A DNA stretch of 64,000 bases from CANHBY01 sp046342195 (GTDB lineage Bacteria; Pseudomonadota; Gammaproteobacteria; Burkholderiales; Burkholderiaceae_C): positions 1-64,000 of the forward strand of contig JBKDQE010000035.1 in the NCBI GenBank assembly GCA_046342195.1, in the 5' to 3' direction. A model generated the notes under the pieces. The model saw only the letters and a program-made list of their open reading frames with translations, did not search any database and was not told the DNA's origin. The position numbers were made by a program, and so were the translations under genes. Below are positions 34,388 through 42,604 of this stretch, one piece after another (within the stretch, counting starts at the first letter, position 1; each line of letters starts with the position of its first letter).

Positions 34388-35655
34388 TGCCCTCCCCCAA
34401 TTTGCAGACGGGGCCCGGAACTTCGACTCAAAATCATTTGTGTCTCAGACGCTTCAACCCTCCACCCTTGGCGAATCAAAGCATTGCGAAATTGTTCCCG
34501 TTGCGCATCGGTCCAACCCAGGGCTGCCAGGCTCAGGCGGCCCTCCTTGTATTGAAGATGCTCCACGGGAGGGCGGCCCAAGGGCCACGCAGATGCTGCT
34601 GCCTGAAGTGCCGGCTCAAAATCTTCTTCGCTGGGCTGGCCAGCGATGGTGCGCAAAGTTTGAAGCTCTCTTTGCATTTGCAGCGGTGCATCAAGCACCA
34701 CTTGAACCTGAGGGAAGGCCGCTTTCAAAGTTTGCGTCAAGGCTGCCTGGAGTTCCTTGATTTTGGCTTGTTGCCGCCAGGCCCACAAGTTCAGGCCCAG
34801 CATCTGAATCAGGGCCAGACTGATCAGACCCCATCTGACAGGCCGCCAATGGGGCATCAAAAATTGCCGGTAAAAGTCTTGGGCGGCCCGCAGACCCCGG
34901 CTTTGACGGGCCAAACTGAATTGGCGTAAATTCCAAAGTGTGCGCGAGGCTTGTAAAAGCCGAAAGGGTGCCGGCATGACCTGAACCGGCATCCCCAACC
35001 AGCGTTCAGCGGCTTGGGCAACCCCTGGCGTGGCAGTCCAGCGGGTACCTGGGGGTGCTGGGCGAGGCACCAAGTGCCGTGCCAACGAGCCATCCAGGGC
35101 GAAAACAGCGACTCCATCGACATGGGACCAACTCAAGGTCAAGGCATCTCCCCCAAGATGCTCCGTGGAGTCTGGGTTTTCAGAGAAATGGCCGCTGGCG
35201 AGGTCATCAGGCCACATTGAAGGCACCACACGATCTACAAACACGTTGGCCTGCTCGAGTGCTGCCAACTCAGATCTTAACCACGGCAAATGAAGCGCGG
35301 CAATCCAGGTGGGCTGACCCGGCACGGCCAACGGAGCCACAGCCAACAAGGTGTTTTCAGCATCATCCAAAACAGATTCTTCCAAGACACCGATCAGCGC
35401 CGCGGACAGCTTGGCCGCAGGCGCCTTGGGCAGCGTGATGCGATGCCAGCTGACATCCGCATCAGCCAGCACAGCCACCACGGCATCGGCCTTCGGCAAC
35501 AACGCTGCGGTACAGCACCCTTGACCGGTGAGGTCGGTGCCGTTGGCGGTCAAGGCGTAGTTGTATTCCTTGACAGCGGCATCAGAAGGGAAATTCAGTG
35601 AGCTTCCGACATGCAGCCGCTGGCGCGGCGGAATTTGAACCACGAGAACAATCAT
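34384..35655 (-). CDS. gspL: T2SS protein GspL
   Basis: A 423-residue protein. The cytoplasmic N-terminal part has the actin-like GspL fold that recruits GspE. A single membrane helix is near residue 265 (WGLISLALIQMLGLNLWAW). A coiled-coil and a ferredoxin-like periplasmic domain follow. The start MIVLVVQIPPRQR is typical. It overlaps gspM by ATGA. A 154-base gap separates it from gspK. Confidence 0.88.
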   Translation of the reverse strand: MIVLVVQIPPRQRLHVGSSLNFPSDAAVKEYNYALTANGTDLTGQGCCTAALLPKADAVVAVLADADVSWHRITLPKAPAAKLSAALIGVLEESVLDDAENTLLAVAPLAVPGQPTWIAALHLPWLRSELAALEQANVFVDRVVPSMWPDDLASGHFSENPDSTEHLGGDALTLSWSHVDGVAVFALDGSLARHLVPRPAPPGTRWTATPGVAQAAERWLGMPVQVMPAPFRLLQASRTLWNLRQFSLARQSRGLRAAQDFYRQFLMPHWRPVRWGLISLALIQMLGLNLWAWRQQAKIKELQAALTQTLKAAFPQVQVVLDAPLQMQRELQTLRTIAGQPSEEDFEPALQAAASAWPLGRPPVEHLQYKEGRLSLAALGWTDAQREQFRNALIRQGWRVEASETQMILSRSSGPRLQIGGGQ

Positions 35656-35809
35656 GTCGAGTCAGGCAGAAGAGAGGCAGTAAAAACCATTGTAGATAAG
35701 AGAACCTGGTTTCAACACCACAACACATGACACAGCGCAAGCTTGAAACCAATGACATGGTTTTTTGGATTTTTGGGAAGGCTTGCCGGGACTTCCCGGT
35801 TTGGTTTCA
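35656..35809 (-). other. Intercistronic gap between gspK and gspL with hairpins
   Basis: This is the only sizeable gap in an otherwise tightly packed operon. It has a perfect palindrome CCGGGACTTCCCGG at 35786-35799 right after the gspK stop, and an imperfect repeat GGTTTCAA / TTGAAACC. No T-tract follows on the minus strand. It may be a processing or attenuation point, or it may hold a promoter for gspL-N-D-E-F. Confidence 0.4.
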
Positions 35810-36868
35810 TTAGAGTGCACTGGCATTGACACGTTCCCTGAAAATAGCGGCCACTTCCCGACCAAATCGGTGAACCAAAGTACGCTCTTCCAACCAACGG
35901 CCCTCCAGGCGCAAACGGCCGCGTACCTCAAAAAATTCTGTTTGGGTCGTGACCCGATGACCCTCCAGCTTCACTGATTCAGGCAATTCTTGGGCCGCAT
36001 CCTGAAGGTTGTTGAAGGGATCTCGCTGGCGTTTCTCGATCAATCGCTGAGCCGTTGCCAAATCCAGGCCCTGAATCACCGCTGCCAACACTTCCCTCGG
36101 CGCCGTATTGATGTTGACCGGGGCGGCCCGGGGCAGCAGCACCACATACCGCTCTAAATGTTGGAGCGTGCCAGGATCGATCCCGAACCAAGCCAACTGC
36201 GCTACAGACCGCGGAGGGATCTGGGCGGTCGCAGGGGCCTCTCCAGCGCCGGAAGCCGATTTCACGGCCATCTGTTGGGAACGATGGGGGGGGAAATTGC
36301 TGTTAAGCATAATTTGGGCAATCCGTCTTGCCGTGTCTGGGGGCACATTGATGTTTTCAAATAGGCGTTGAAGCACCCCCTGTTCGGCAGGGTCAAGGCG
36401 ACCCTCCCTGATTAAATTGCTCAGGTTATAGCGCGACTGGGCATCGGTGATGCTGCCCGATAAAAAGGCCTCAGGCCCGTCGTTTGCCTGACTTTTATCA
36501 AGCGCCAAAAAAGTTGAAAGGCGCGCCTCTGCCAAGGGCGCCGCCCAGACTTCGCCCAAATGATCCGGGCCGCCATTTCGTGCATCTTCACGAAGAATCA
36601 GCCGGGCCCAGTCTAACGCACCGGTCAAAATCCAGGCCGATTGGGCTCTTGCTCGTTCGGCCGCTTCAACTTGAACAGACCGCCATTGCTGCCACACCAT
36701 GGAGGCCGACAAAGTCGCCACCAAGGCCACAATCATCATGGCCATCAGTAAGGCAGCGCCATACTGACGCCGCCCTGACAGGTGTGCCCTGGTGACGACA
36801 TGTGGGCCTGGTTTTTGGGCCTTCCAACCCGAAAACCTGCCCTGCAGTGTACTGGTCAAGGTCTCCAT
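35810..36868 (-). CDS. gspK: T2SS minor pseudopilin GspK
   Basis: A 352-residue large minor pseudopilin. The prepilin-like N-terminus reads RRQYGAALLMAMMIVALVATL after an unusually long leader of about 35 residues. A helical insert follows, then a helix-hairpin-helix-like VNINTAPREVLAAVI motif typical of GspK. It caps the pseudopilus tip with GspI and GspJ. It starts inside the end of gspJ (13-base overlap). Confidence 0.9.
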   Translation of the reverse strand: METLTSTLQGRFSGWKAQKPGPHVVTRAHLSGRRQYGAALLMAMMIVALVATLSASMVWQQWRSVQVEAAERARAQSAWILTGALDWARLILREDARNGGPDHLGEVWAAPLAEARLSTFLALDKSQANDGPEAFLSGSITDAQSRYNLSNLIREGRLDPAEQGVLQRLFENINVPPDTARRIAQIMLNSNFPPHRSQQMAVKSASGAGEAPATAQIPPRSVAQLAWFGIDPGTLQHLERYVVLLPRAAPVNINTAPREVLAAVIQGLDLATAQRLIEKRQRDPFNNLQDAAQELPESVKLEGHRVTTQTEFFEVRGRLRLEGRWLEERTLVHRFGREVAAIFRERVNASAL

Positions 36869-37539
36869 ATGGGGCCTAGTGCAATATCACGGGTCAAGGT
36901 TCCTTGCAGGCCTCGGCCAGGCGCAAATGTGAGCACCAAGCGAACCCCTGAGGGTAAATCTTCAAAGCGCGAACCTGCAGGCGACTGGCCGGGCGCCCCA
37001 CCTAGGTTGGCCTGGACATCGCCACTGGACTGCGCATTGCTCCAGCTGTTGCCCCTGAAAAAATACACCTGCCACTGAGACAACCCGCTGAGAGTACGCA
37101 ACTGACCAGGCTCGGAGCCCATCAATTGCTGGCTGCGCAGCCACAGATTGTGCAGATCCTGGCCATTGACTATGCTCGGGCTGGCCCACCGTAGTAAATG
37201 ATATTGTCCAGGAACGTCAGTTGTGCGCAATGACCAGGCCACCCACTGCAAGCCCTCGCCAGTGCGCCGAATCAAGCGCAGGGTGATTCCATCAAAGCTG
37301 ATGGCCGGAGCCGCCGGAATTTCTTGAATTGAGGCCAGATCTTGCTCCCATTGGGCAAGAACCGTATTGAGCCTTAAGGTCTGATCCATGCGGGCTTGGC
37401 TGGCATCACGGCTCCGAACAATACCATCGACACCTTGCCACGCCAGCACCGCCAAAATGGCCATGATCATCATGGCCACCAGCACCTCAACCAAGGTAAA
37501 GCCTTGATGGCGTGTGCGGAAAATACCACGTTGACACAT
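36856..37539 (-). CDS. gspJ: T2SS minor pseudopilin GspJ
   Basis: A 227-residue minor pseudopilin. The prepilin peptidase motif is QGFTLVEVLVAMMIMAILAV, with cleavage after Gly and Glu at +5. The beta-rich body with AWSLRTTDVPGQYHLLR fits GspJ. ATG 37539 is used; the frame's TTG at 37545 would overlap gspI. The gene follows gspI by two bases. Confidence 0.92.
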   Translation of the reverse strand: MCQRGIFRTRHQGFTLVEVLVAMMIMAILAVLAWQGVDGIVRSRDASQARMDQTLRLNTVLAQWEQDLASIQEIPAAPAISFDGITLRLIRRTGEGLQWVAWSLRTTDVPGQYHLLRWASPSIVNGQDLHNLWLRSQQLMGSEPGQLRTLSGLSQWQVYFFRGNSWSNAQSSGDVQANLGGAPGQSPAGSRFEDLPSGVRLVLTFAPGRGLQGTLTRDIALGPIWRP

Positions 37540-37541
37540 GT

Positions 37542-37925
37542 TCAAACGCGAGAAATGACGGTCGAAATCGTCAAAACGATGTGCCCCTGGGAATCGATAA
37601 TTTGCGCATCCACCCGTCTGAAATTGGGGTTGGGGGTGGGCCTTACCATCATGTTGCCGCCATACCGGGTGCCGAGCTGTTCGCAGTCAAAATCCGAGTC
37701 ACCCACAGGAGGATACAGCCGGCCCAGGCGCAGGGAGGTTAAATGATTATCGGCGCACCACTGCGCCTCATTGATTTGTGCAAACCGTTCTGCATTATGG
37801 ATCATGGAGCCTGCCGCTTGCATCCCGGCGGCTATGGTGATTGCCACAATCGCCAACGCCACCAGCACTTCAATGAGTGTGAAACCGGGTTGAAATCCGT
37901 CAAGGTGCAAGCGGAAGCGGGTCAT
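37542..37925 (-). CDS. gspI: T2SS minor pseudopilin GspI
   Basis: A 127-residue minor pseudopilin with the prepilin motif PGFTLIEVLVALAIVAITIA and the GspI-type WCADNHLTSLRLG segment after the helix. It initiates the tip complex with GspJ and GspK. It lies between gspH and gspJ with near-zero spacing. Confidence 0.92.
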   Translation of the reverse strand: MTRFRLHLDGFQPGFTLIEVLVALAIVAITIAAGMQAAGSMIHNAERFAQINEAQWCADNHLTSLRLGRLYPPVGDSDFDCEQLGTRYGGNMMVRPTPNPNFRRVDAQIIDSQGHIVLTISTVISRV

Positions 37926-37936
37926 TGGTTGCCAGG

Positions 37937-38389
37937 TTAATTTGGGGGGTACACCACCACAAAAGGGCCCAAGCCATCAGTGCGCAGGGTCATCTCCTGC
38001 TGGTCTAGCCTTAAAGTGACCTGCTGCTGTGCAATCAAAGGCTCGGGCCCCAACACAAGCCCCTTGGCACCCCGAACCTCGGCCACCATGCGAGGGTTCA
38101 TCCATTGGGTCGGCATGGCCTCGGTTTCAGGCAAGCCCTTGAACTCAAAGTCGATCGAGCCTGATGACGCCCCTCCCCCGCTGCGTGGAACCCAGGTCAC
38201 GGTTACTCCCGAGGCCCGGGATTGTGCGCGCGCACTTTCCAGCAAAGCACTCAGGCGGGCCGCCTCCCTTTCAAGGCGACTTGCATCAGGGTCTCGCAAG
38301 GCCAGTGTTGTCACTGCAGCCGCCAAACCAATCAGGGCCAGCACCACCAGCAATTCAATCAGCGTAAAACCTTGAGAGAACCTCTGCAT
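37937..38389 (-). CDS. gspH: T2SS minor pseudopilin GspH
   Basis: A 150-residue minor pseudopilin. It starts MQRFSQGFTLIELLVVLALI, with a very short leader and the standard cleavage site. Segment REAARLSALLESARAQSRASG is typical of the GspH/FimT fold. ATG 38389 has AGGAG 5 bases upstream; the frame is open further upstream but without need. Confidence 0.92.
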   Translation of the reverse strand: MQRFSQGFTLIELLVVLALIGLAAAVTTLALRDPDASRLEREAARLSALLESARAQSRASGVTVTWVPRSGGGASSGSIDFEFKGLPETEAMPTQWMNPRMVAEVRGAKGLVLGPEPLIAQQQVTLRLDQQEMTLRTDGLGPFVVVYPPN

Positions 38390-38430
38390 AAGCACTCCTG
38401 ACGATGCCGCATTGTTTTGCGTTTGAAGGG

Positions 38431-38889
38431 CTACTGCCAAGAGCCAATATCAGCATTCTTGCCTTCCCCTCCGGCCACACCATCGGCGCCCCAACTAAAA
38501 ACATCAATCTCACCCTTGATTCCAGGATTCATGTATTGATAAGACTTGCCCCAAGGGTCATTGGGAAGCTTTTCCAGGTAAGGCTTCCAGTTGGGGGGAA
38601 CACTGCCCACAGCCGGTTTGCTCACCAAGGCCTGCAGCCCTTGCTCGGTACTGGGGTAACGCTGGTTATCGAGCCGATAAAGCTTGAGTGCCTGCATCAG
38701 ATTGTTCACATCGGTGCGAGCGGCAGTCACGCGGGCCTCATCGGCGCGTTCCAGGACATTGGGCACAATCAGGGCAGCCAGTAAACCAATAATGACCAAC
38801 ACCACCATCAGTTCAATCAAGGTAAACCCCTTGAGCAAAATCAAGCGTCGGGCGCGGCACGTTGAAGACAAAGAGCAATCAAGGGACAT
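38431..38889 (-). CDS. gspG: T2SS major pseudopilin GspG
   Basis: A 152-residue major pseudopilin. The prepilin motif KGFTLIELMVVLVIIGLLAA is followed by LYRLDNQRYPSTEQGLQAL and the calcium-loop end DVFSWGADG. It polymerises into the pseudopilus. The leader is somewhat long (about 20 residues) with a Cys and several Arg. Starts at 38889 or 38904 are both possible. It is the first gene of the minus-strand gsp operon and diverges from gspC. Confidence 0.93.
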   Translation of the reverse strand: MSLDCSLSSTCRARRLILLKGFTLIELMVVLVIIGLLAALIVPNVLERADEARVTAARTDVNNLMQALKLYRLDNQRYPSTEQGLQALVSKPAVGSVPPNWKPYLEKLPNDPWGKSYQYMNPGIKGEIDVFSWGADGVAGGEGKNADIGSWQ

Positions 38890-38981
38890 TCTCAAAAAAT
38901 CCATAACAGGGTGGTCATAAATTTCTACACCAAAGCTTGAAACAGTGTTGCAGACGTCAATAGCTGCATCATAATCCCCCC

Positions 38982-39488
38982 ATGTCATTCCGAATAGTCT
39001 CATTGATGGTGTGGGGCATGGCCTCGGCAACTGTCATGTTCTGGATGTTACGCCTTGGCATCAATGCCCCCCCGGCTCCCGCCTATGCGGTGGTTGAGCT
39101 CTCTGATCGCCTTGCCAGCGAAGACCTCTCCCGTTTGCTGGGCGCTGAAGCATCTTCCAGTGAACCAGGGCCATCATCCTCCCCTCCGCCTGAAGCTGCA
39201 CGCTTTCAGTTGGTAGGGCTGGTGGCAGGGCTGACGCCCGAATCAGCCTCTGCGCTGGCACTGATCGCCGTTGATGGAAAGCCTGCCAAGCCCTATGCAG
39301 TTGGGGCGCGCATCGGGGGCACTTGGGTTGTCCAGTCAGTTTCCCGGCGCTCTGTGGCCCTAGGGCCGGAAGGATCCCAGGCACCAGGAGTGATGCTGGA
39401 AATTCCCGCCTTGCCTCCCGCCTCTACCGGCAACCTCGAACCGGCCACCATGTCGCCTGACCCAGCTCAACCTAAAAACAAGCGATAA
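38982..39488 (+). CDS. gspC: T2SS inner-membrane protein GspC (short form)
   Basis: A 168-residue protein: one N-terminal helix (about 5-27), a Pro/Ser-rich linker, and a homology-region (HR) domain with FQLVGLVAG ... ALIAVDGKPAKPYAVG ... VQSVSRRSVALG. This is the GspC pattern linking the inner-membrane platform to the secretin. The PDZ domain of longer GspC proteins is missing, which is common in some Burkholderiales. It is alone on the plus strand, divergent from gspG. Its 3' end overlaps the 3' end of ilvA by 22 bases. Confidence 0.85.
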   Translation: MSFRIVSLMVWGMASATVMFWMLRLGINAPPAPAYAVVELSDRLASEDLSRLLGAEASSSEPGPSSSPPPEAARFQLVGLVAGLTPESASALALIAVDGKPAKPYAVGARIGGTWVVQSVSRRSVALGPEGSQAPGVMLEIPALPPASTGNLEPATMSPDPAQPKNKR

Positions 39489-41020
39489 GCCGGGTTGTCT
39501 GTTTCATCCACGCACGGGTAAGCCAGCGTCTTCAAAAATTCTTTCAAAGCCTGCTTATCAGCCCTAGGCACCTGAATACCCACGAGAATGCGACCGTAAT
39601 CCGCGCCCTGATTGCGGTAATGAAATAAACTGATATTCCAATCCGGGTGCATGCTGGATAAAAACCGCATCAAGGCGCCTGGTCGCTCCGGGAAAACAAA
39701 CCGGTACAAGCGCTCATCTTGGGCCAACTCACTGCGCCCCCCCACCAAGTGGCGCAGATGGCTCAGCGCCAACTCATCGTGGCTCAAGTCCAGGGCAGAA
39801 AAGCCGGCATGCGCAAGAGCCTGAACAAGCTGAATAGACTCATCACGGCTCGAAATTGTCACACCTACAAACACATGCGCTTTTTGTGCATCGGAAATCC
39901 GGTAATTAAATTCGGTGACCGAGCGCTGACCGATCACTTCACAGAACCTTTTGAAACTACCGCGTTCTTCGGGAATCGTCACGGCGAACAAGGCTTCACG
40001 CGATTCTCCCAGCTCCGCCCGCTCAGCAGCAAAGCGAAGCCGGTCAAAGTTCATGTTGGCACCACACGTAATGGCCACCAAAGTCTGGCCCTTCACACCA
40101 TGTGTTTCGACATACTGCTTCACAGCAGCCACCCCCAGCGCACCTGCCGGCTCCAAAATGCTGCGAGTGTCTTCAAACACATCTTTAATCGCCGCGCACA
40201 CAGCATCGGTATCGACAAGAATAAAATCGTCCACGAGGTGGCGCGTCAGGCGGAATGTTTCCTCGCCCACTTTTTTGACCGCAGTGCCATCTGAAAACAA
40301 GCCGACATCGCTTAACTCCAGTCGCCGACCTGCCCGAACCGACTGAACCATAGCGTCAGAATCAATGGTTTGCACCCCGATCACCTGGATCTCCGGGCGC
40401 ACCGCCTTGATGTAAGCCGCCACCCCCGAAATCAGCCCCCCTCCTCCAATGGCCACGAACACCGCATCCATTGGCCCCTGATGCTGACGCAAAATTTCCA
40501 TGGCAATGGTGCCTTGACCGGCGATGACATCAGGGTCATCAAAGGGGTGTACGAATGTCAAACCCTCAGACGTCTCCAGGCTCAAAGCATGCCGATAAGC
40601 ATCAGAGTAACTGTCGCCGTGCAAAACGACCTCGGCACCCAACGCCTTGACCGCATCAATTTTTAACCGTGGCGTCGTGGTGGGCATCACGATCAATGCC
40701 CTGCACCCCAAGCGTTTGGCACCCAGCGCCACCCCTTGGGCGTGGTTACCGGCAGAAGCGCAAATGACGCCACGATCAAGCTGTGGCTTACTCAAATGGG
40801 CCATTTTGTTGTAGGCCCCGCGCAATTTGAAGCTGAACACCGGCTGGGTATCTTCCCGCTTCAACAACACCTGATTGCCCAGTCGCTCTGAAAGCCTGCG
40901 CGCCGGCTCCAGCAAAGATTCAATGGCCACGTCATAAACCCGTGCGTTCAAAATTCTCTTTAAATAAAGCGACAAATCAAGAGGGGCAACATCAGAAGGG
41001 GCGCTTTTCGTCTTTGGCAT
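39467..41020 (-). CDS. ilvA: Threonine ammonia-lyase, biosynthetic
   Basis: A 517-residue PLP enzyme making 2-oxobutanoate from threonine, the first step of isoleucine synthesis. The PLP-Lys motif is SFKLRGAYNKM and the glycine loop is AIGGGGLISG. Two ACT-like regulatory repeats at the C-terminus (about 340-517, EERGSFKRFCEVIG and PERPGALMRFLSSM) provide feedback by isoleucine and valine. The ATG at 41020 starts MPKTKSAPSDVAPLD; a longer frame to 41056 is less likely. Convergent overlap with gspC at the 3' end. Confidence 0.93.
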   Translation of the reverse strand: MPKTKSAPSDVAPLDLSLYLKRILNARVYDVAIESLLEPARRLSERLGNQVLLKREDTQPVFSFKLRGAYNKMAHLSKPQLDRGVICASAGNHAQGVALGAKRLGCRALIVMPTTTPRLKIDAVKALGAEVVLHGDSYSDAYRHALSLETSEGLTFVHPFDDPDVIAGQGTIAMEILRQHQGPMDAVFVAIGGGGLISGVAAYIKAVRPEIQVIGVQTIDSDAMVQSVRAGRRLELSDVGLFSDGTAVKKVGEETFRLTRHLVDDFILVDTDAVCAAIKDVFEDTRSILEPAGALGVAAVKQYVETHGVKGQTLVAITCGANMNFDRLRFAAERAELGESREALFAVTIPEERGSFKRFCEVIGQRSVTEFNYRISDAQKAHVFVGVTISSRDESIQLVQALAHAGFSALDLSHDELALSHLRHLVGGRSELAQDERLYRFVFPERPGALMRFLSSMHPDWNISLFHYRNQGADYGRILVGIQVPRADKQALKEFLKTLAYPCVDETDNPAYRLFLG

Positions 41021-41119
41021 GGCAAGCCCATAGGCGCGTTGAACATCAAAAATCAAAAGGGCCAGATGACCCGGAGAGAGCCCCGAATCATACGATGCCG
41101 GCTGCGGATCTTCCCAACC

Positions 41120-41131
41120 AGGGCCTGTTAA
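41120..41131 (+). repeat. GGGCCTGTTAA repeat core, copy 2
   Basis: AGGGCCTGTTAA, the 12-base core shared with 24143-24154 (inverted) and 50626-50637. It stands 14 bases before the CCAAGGC hairpin, as a short version of the arrangement near 24062-24154. Confidence 0.4.
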
Positions 41132-41137
41132 TCAGGC

Positions 41138-41167
41138 AAAAAAAACCCAAGGCGATAAAGCCTTGGG
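41138..41167 (-). terminator. Strong minus-strand terminator upstream of ilvA
   Basis: On the minus strand, an 8-bp stem CCCAAGGC / GCCTTGGG with a 6-base loop is followed by eight T residues. The only minus-strand gene upstream is coq7 (ends 41761), with osmC on the other strand in between. It would stop coq7 read-through, antisense to osmC, before ilvA. Confidence 0.6.
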
Positions 41168-41311
41168 CCAATCCACCCGTGAAGGTGGAGGAGACAAACT
41201 GGAGCGGACATTTCACACCTATCCAAGCCATTGAGGGTCAGTGTACGCGCGAATATGCTGCAACGCAACATTCAGAGGGGTGTCAAAATGGTGCTTTTAG
41301 GAGATTATTCT

Positions 41312-41734
41312 ATGGAGTGCATCCTCAATTGGCAGCCTGAGTCGGGTATGGCTTTTGTGGCTGAAACGGGGAGTGGCCATCTTTTGACCATGGATGGCTC
41401 GGTCGAAGGTGGCGGACGCAACCTGGCACCCCGGCCGATGGAAACGGTTCTGGCAGGCACCGGCGGCTGCACCGCCTACGATGTGGTGCTGATTCTTCAA
41501 CGCGGTCGCCATGCTGTGAAGGGCTGCCAAGTCAAGCTTACCGCCGAGCGGGCCCCGACAGACCCCAAAGTTTTCACCCGCATTCACATGCATTTCACCG
41601 TCACAGGCCACGCAGTACCGCCAGCGGCCATTGAACGCGCCATTGCCTTGAGCCATGAAAAATACTGCTCCGCCAGCATCATGCTGGGCAAAACCGCGAC
41701 CATCACGACAAGTTTTGAGCAAATTGAAGTTTAA
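41312..41734 (+). CDS. OsmC family protein (organic hydroperoxide/redox protein)
   Basis: A 140-residue OsmC-fold protein. The two peroxidatic-type cysteines are in GTGGCTAYDVV and HEKYCSAS. Members reduce organic hydroperoxides or bind related ligands in the cytoplasm. The first half resembles the YhfA-like subgroup, whose substrate is unknown. AGGAG is 8 bases before ATG 41312; the frame is open further upstream but that part is not OsmC-like. Confidence 0.85.
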   Translation: MECILNWQPESGMAFVAETGSGHLLTMDGSVEGGGRNLAPRPMETVLAGTGGCTAYDVVLILQRGRHAVKGCQVKLTAERAPTDPKVFTRIHMHFTVTGHAVPPAAIERAIALSHEKYCSASIMLGKTATITTSFEQIEV

Positions 41735-41740
41735 CTGGCA

Positions 41741-41759
41741 CCCAGCAGGCTGGGCTTTT
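41741..41759 (+). terminator. Short hairpin between osmC and coq7
   Basis: Palindrome CCCAGCAGGCTGGG followed by CTTTTG, six bases after the osmC stop. It is small but fits a terminator between convergent genes. Confidence 0.45.
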
Positions 41760-41760
41760 G

Positions 41761-42396
41761 TCAAACCCAGCGTGCGGTGGTGGTCATGACCTTTCCGGCG
41801 CAATGCATCAAGCCCTTGACAACGGCAGGCAACTCCTTGGCCCCAGCCTCCTGGGCCTCCAAGGCATGCCTTGCTTCATCGAGCTTCATTTGTTCCACGA
41901 TGGCTCTTGAGGCTGAATCTTCCTTGGGCAGGCGATCGAGGTGGCTGGCCAAGTGCGCCTCCACCTGTCGTTCGGTTTCCACCACAAACCCTAAGCTGAT
42001 GGCATCACCCGCTTTGCCTGCCAGCCAACCCAAACCAAAAGCCCCCGCATACCAGAGGGGGTTCAGCCTTGAGGTGTAAGTGCCCAATGCTTCGACGCGG
42101 GCTTGTGTCCAGGCGAGGTGGTCTTCTTCTTCCCGGGCTGCCGCCTCAAAAAGCGCTCGCAATTTGGCCGAAGGCGTCGCCGCAGCCTGGGCTTGGTACA
42201 GCGCTTGGGCACACACCTCGCCCACATGGTTGACGCGCATCAAGGCACCGGCAAGTTTGCGCGCTTCGGCAGAAGGCCAATTTGCCGCATTGGCAGCCAC
42301 CGGAGCGGGCCGATGACTGTGGTGTTGACCCCACACGGTTCGGATGGCGTTGTCAAAGGAGTTTAAAAACCGATCAACAGAAGAGAAGTGGCGCAT
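41761..42396 (-). CDS. coq7: 2-polyprenyl-3-methyl-6-methoxy-1,4-benzoquinone monooxygenase Coq7
   Basis: A 211-residue di-iron hydroxylase that performs the late C6 hydroxylation of ubiquinone synthesis. Iron-binding patches are ALMRVNHVGEVCAQALY (E-x-x-H type), EEEDHLAW, VETERQVEAHL and LDEARHALEA. The start at 42396 has AGGA upstream. The Burkholderiales-type leader MRHFSSVDRFLNSFDNAIR is complete. Ubiquinone made here feeds the respiratory chain that ends at the oxidase above. Confidence 0.93.
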   Translation of the reverse strand: MRHFSSVDRFLNSFDNAIRTVWGQHHSHRPAPVAANAANWPSAEARKLAGALMRVNHVGEVCAQALYQAQAAATPSAKLRALFEAAAREEEDHLAWTQARVEALGTYTSRLNPLWYAGAFGLGWLAGKAGDAISLGFVVETERQVEAHLASHLDRLPKEDSASRAIVEQMKLDEARHALEAQEAGAKELPAVVKGLMHCAGKVMTTTARWV

Positions 42397-42604
42397 AAAT
42401 TGTCCTGGAAGCATTTCTGATTCTGCGTCGATGCACCCACCCAAGTTGTTGCATTATCGCGACAAAAAAGCCTGTTTTTGGCCAAAAAGCTATGCACCCT
42501 CCGGGCCTTCTGTTGCAATCGCATCAGCTTCCCAATTGGAGGTCGGCCTCAAAAAACCGTTATCGTGCTTGCGGCCCCGAATTTAACCTTGGAGAAAAAT
42601 TGCA

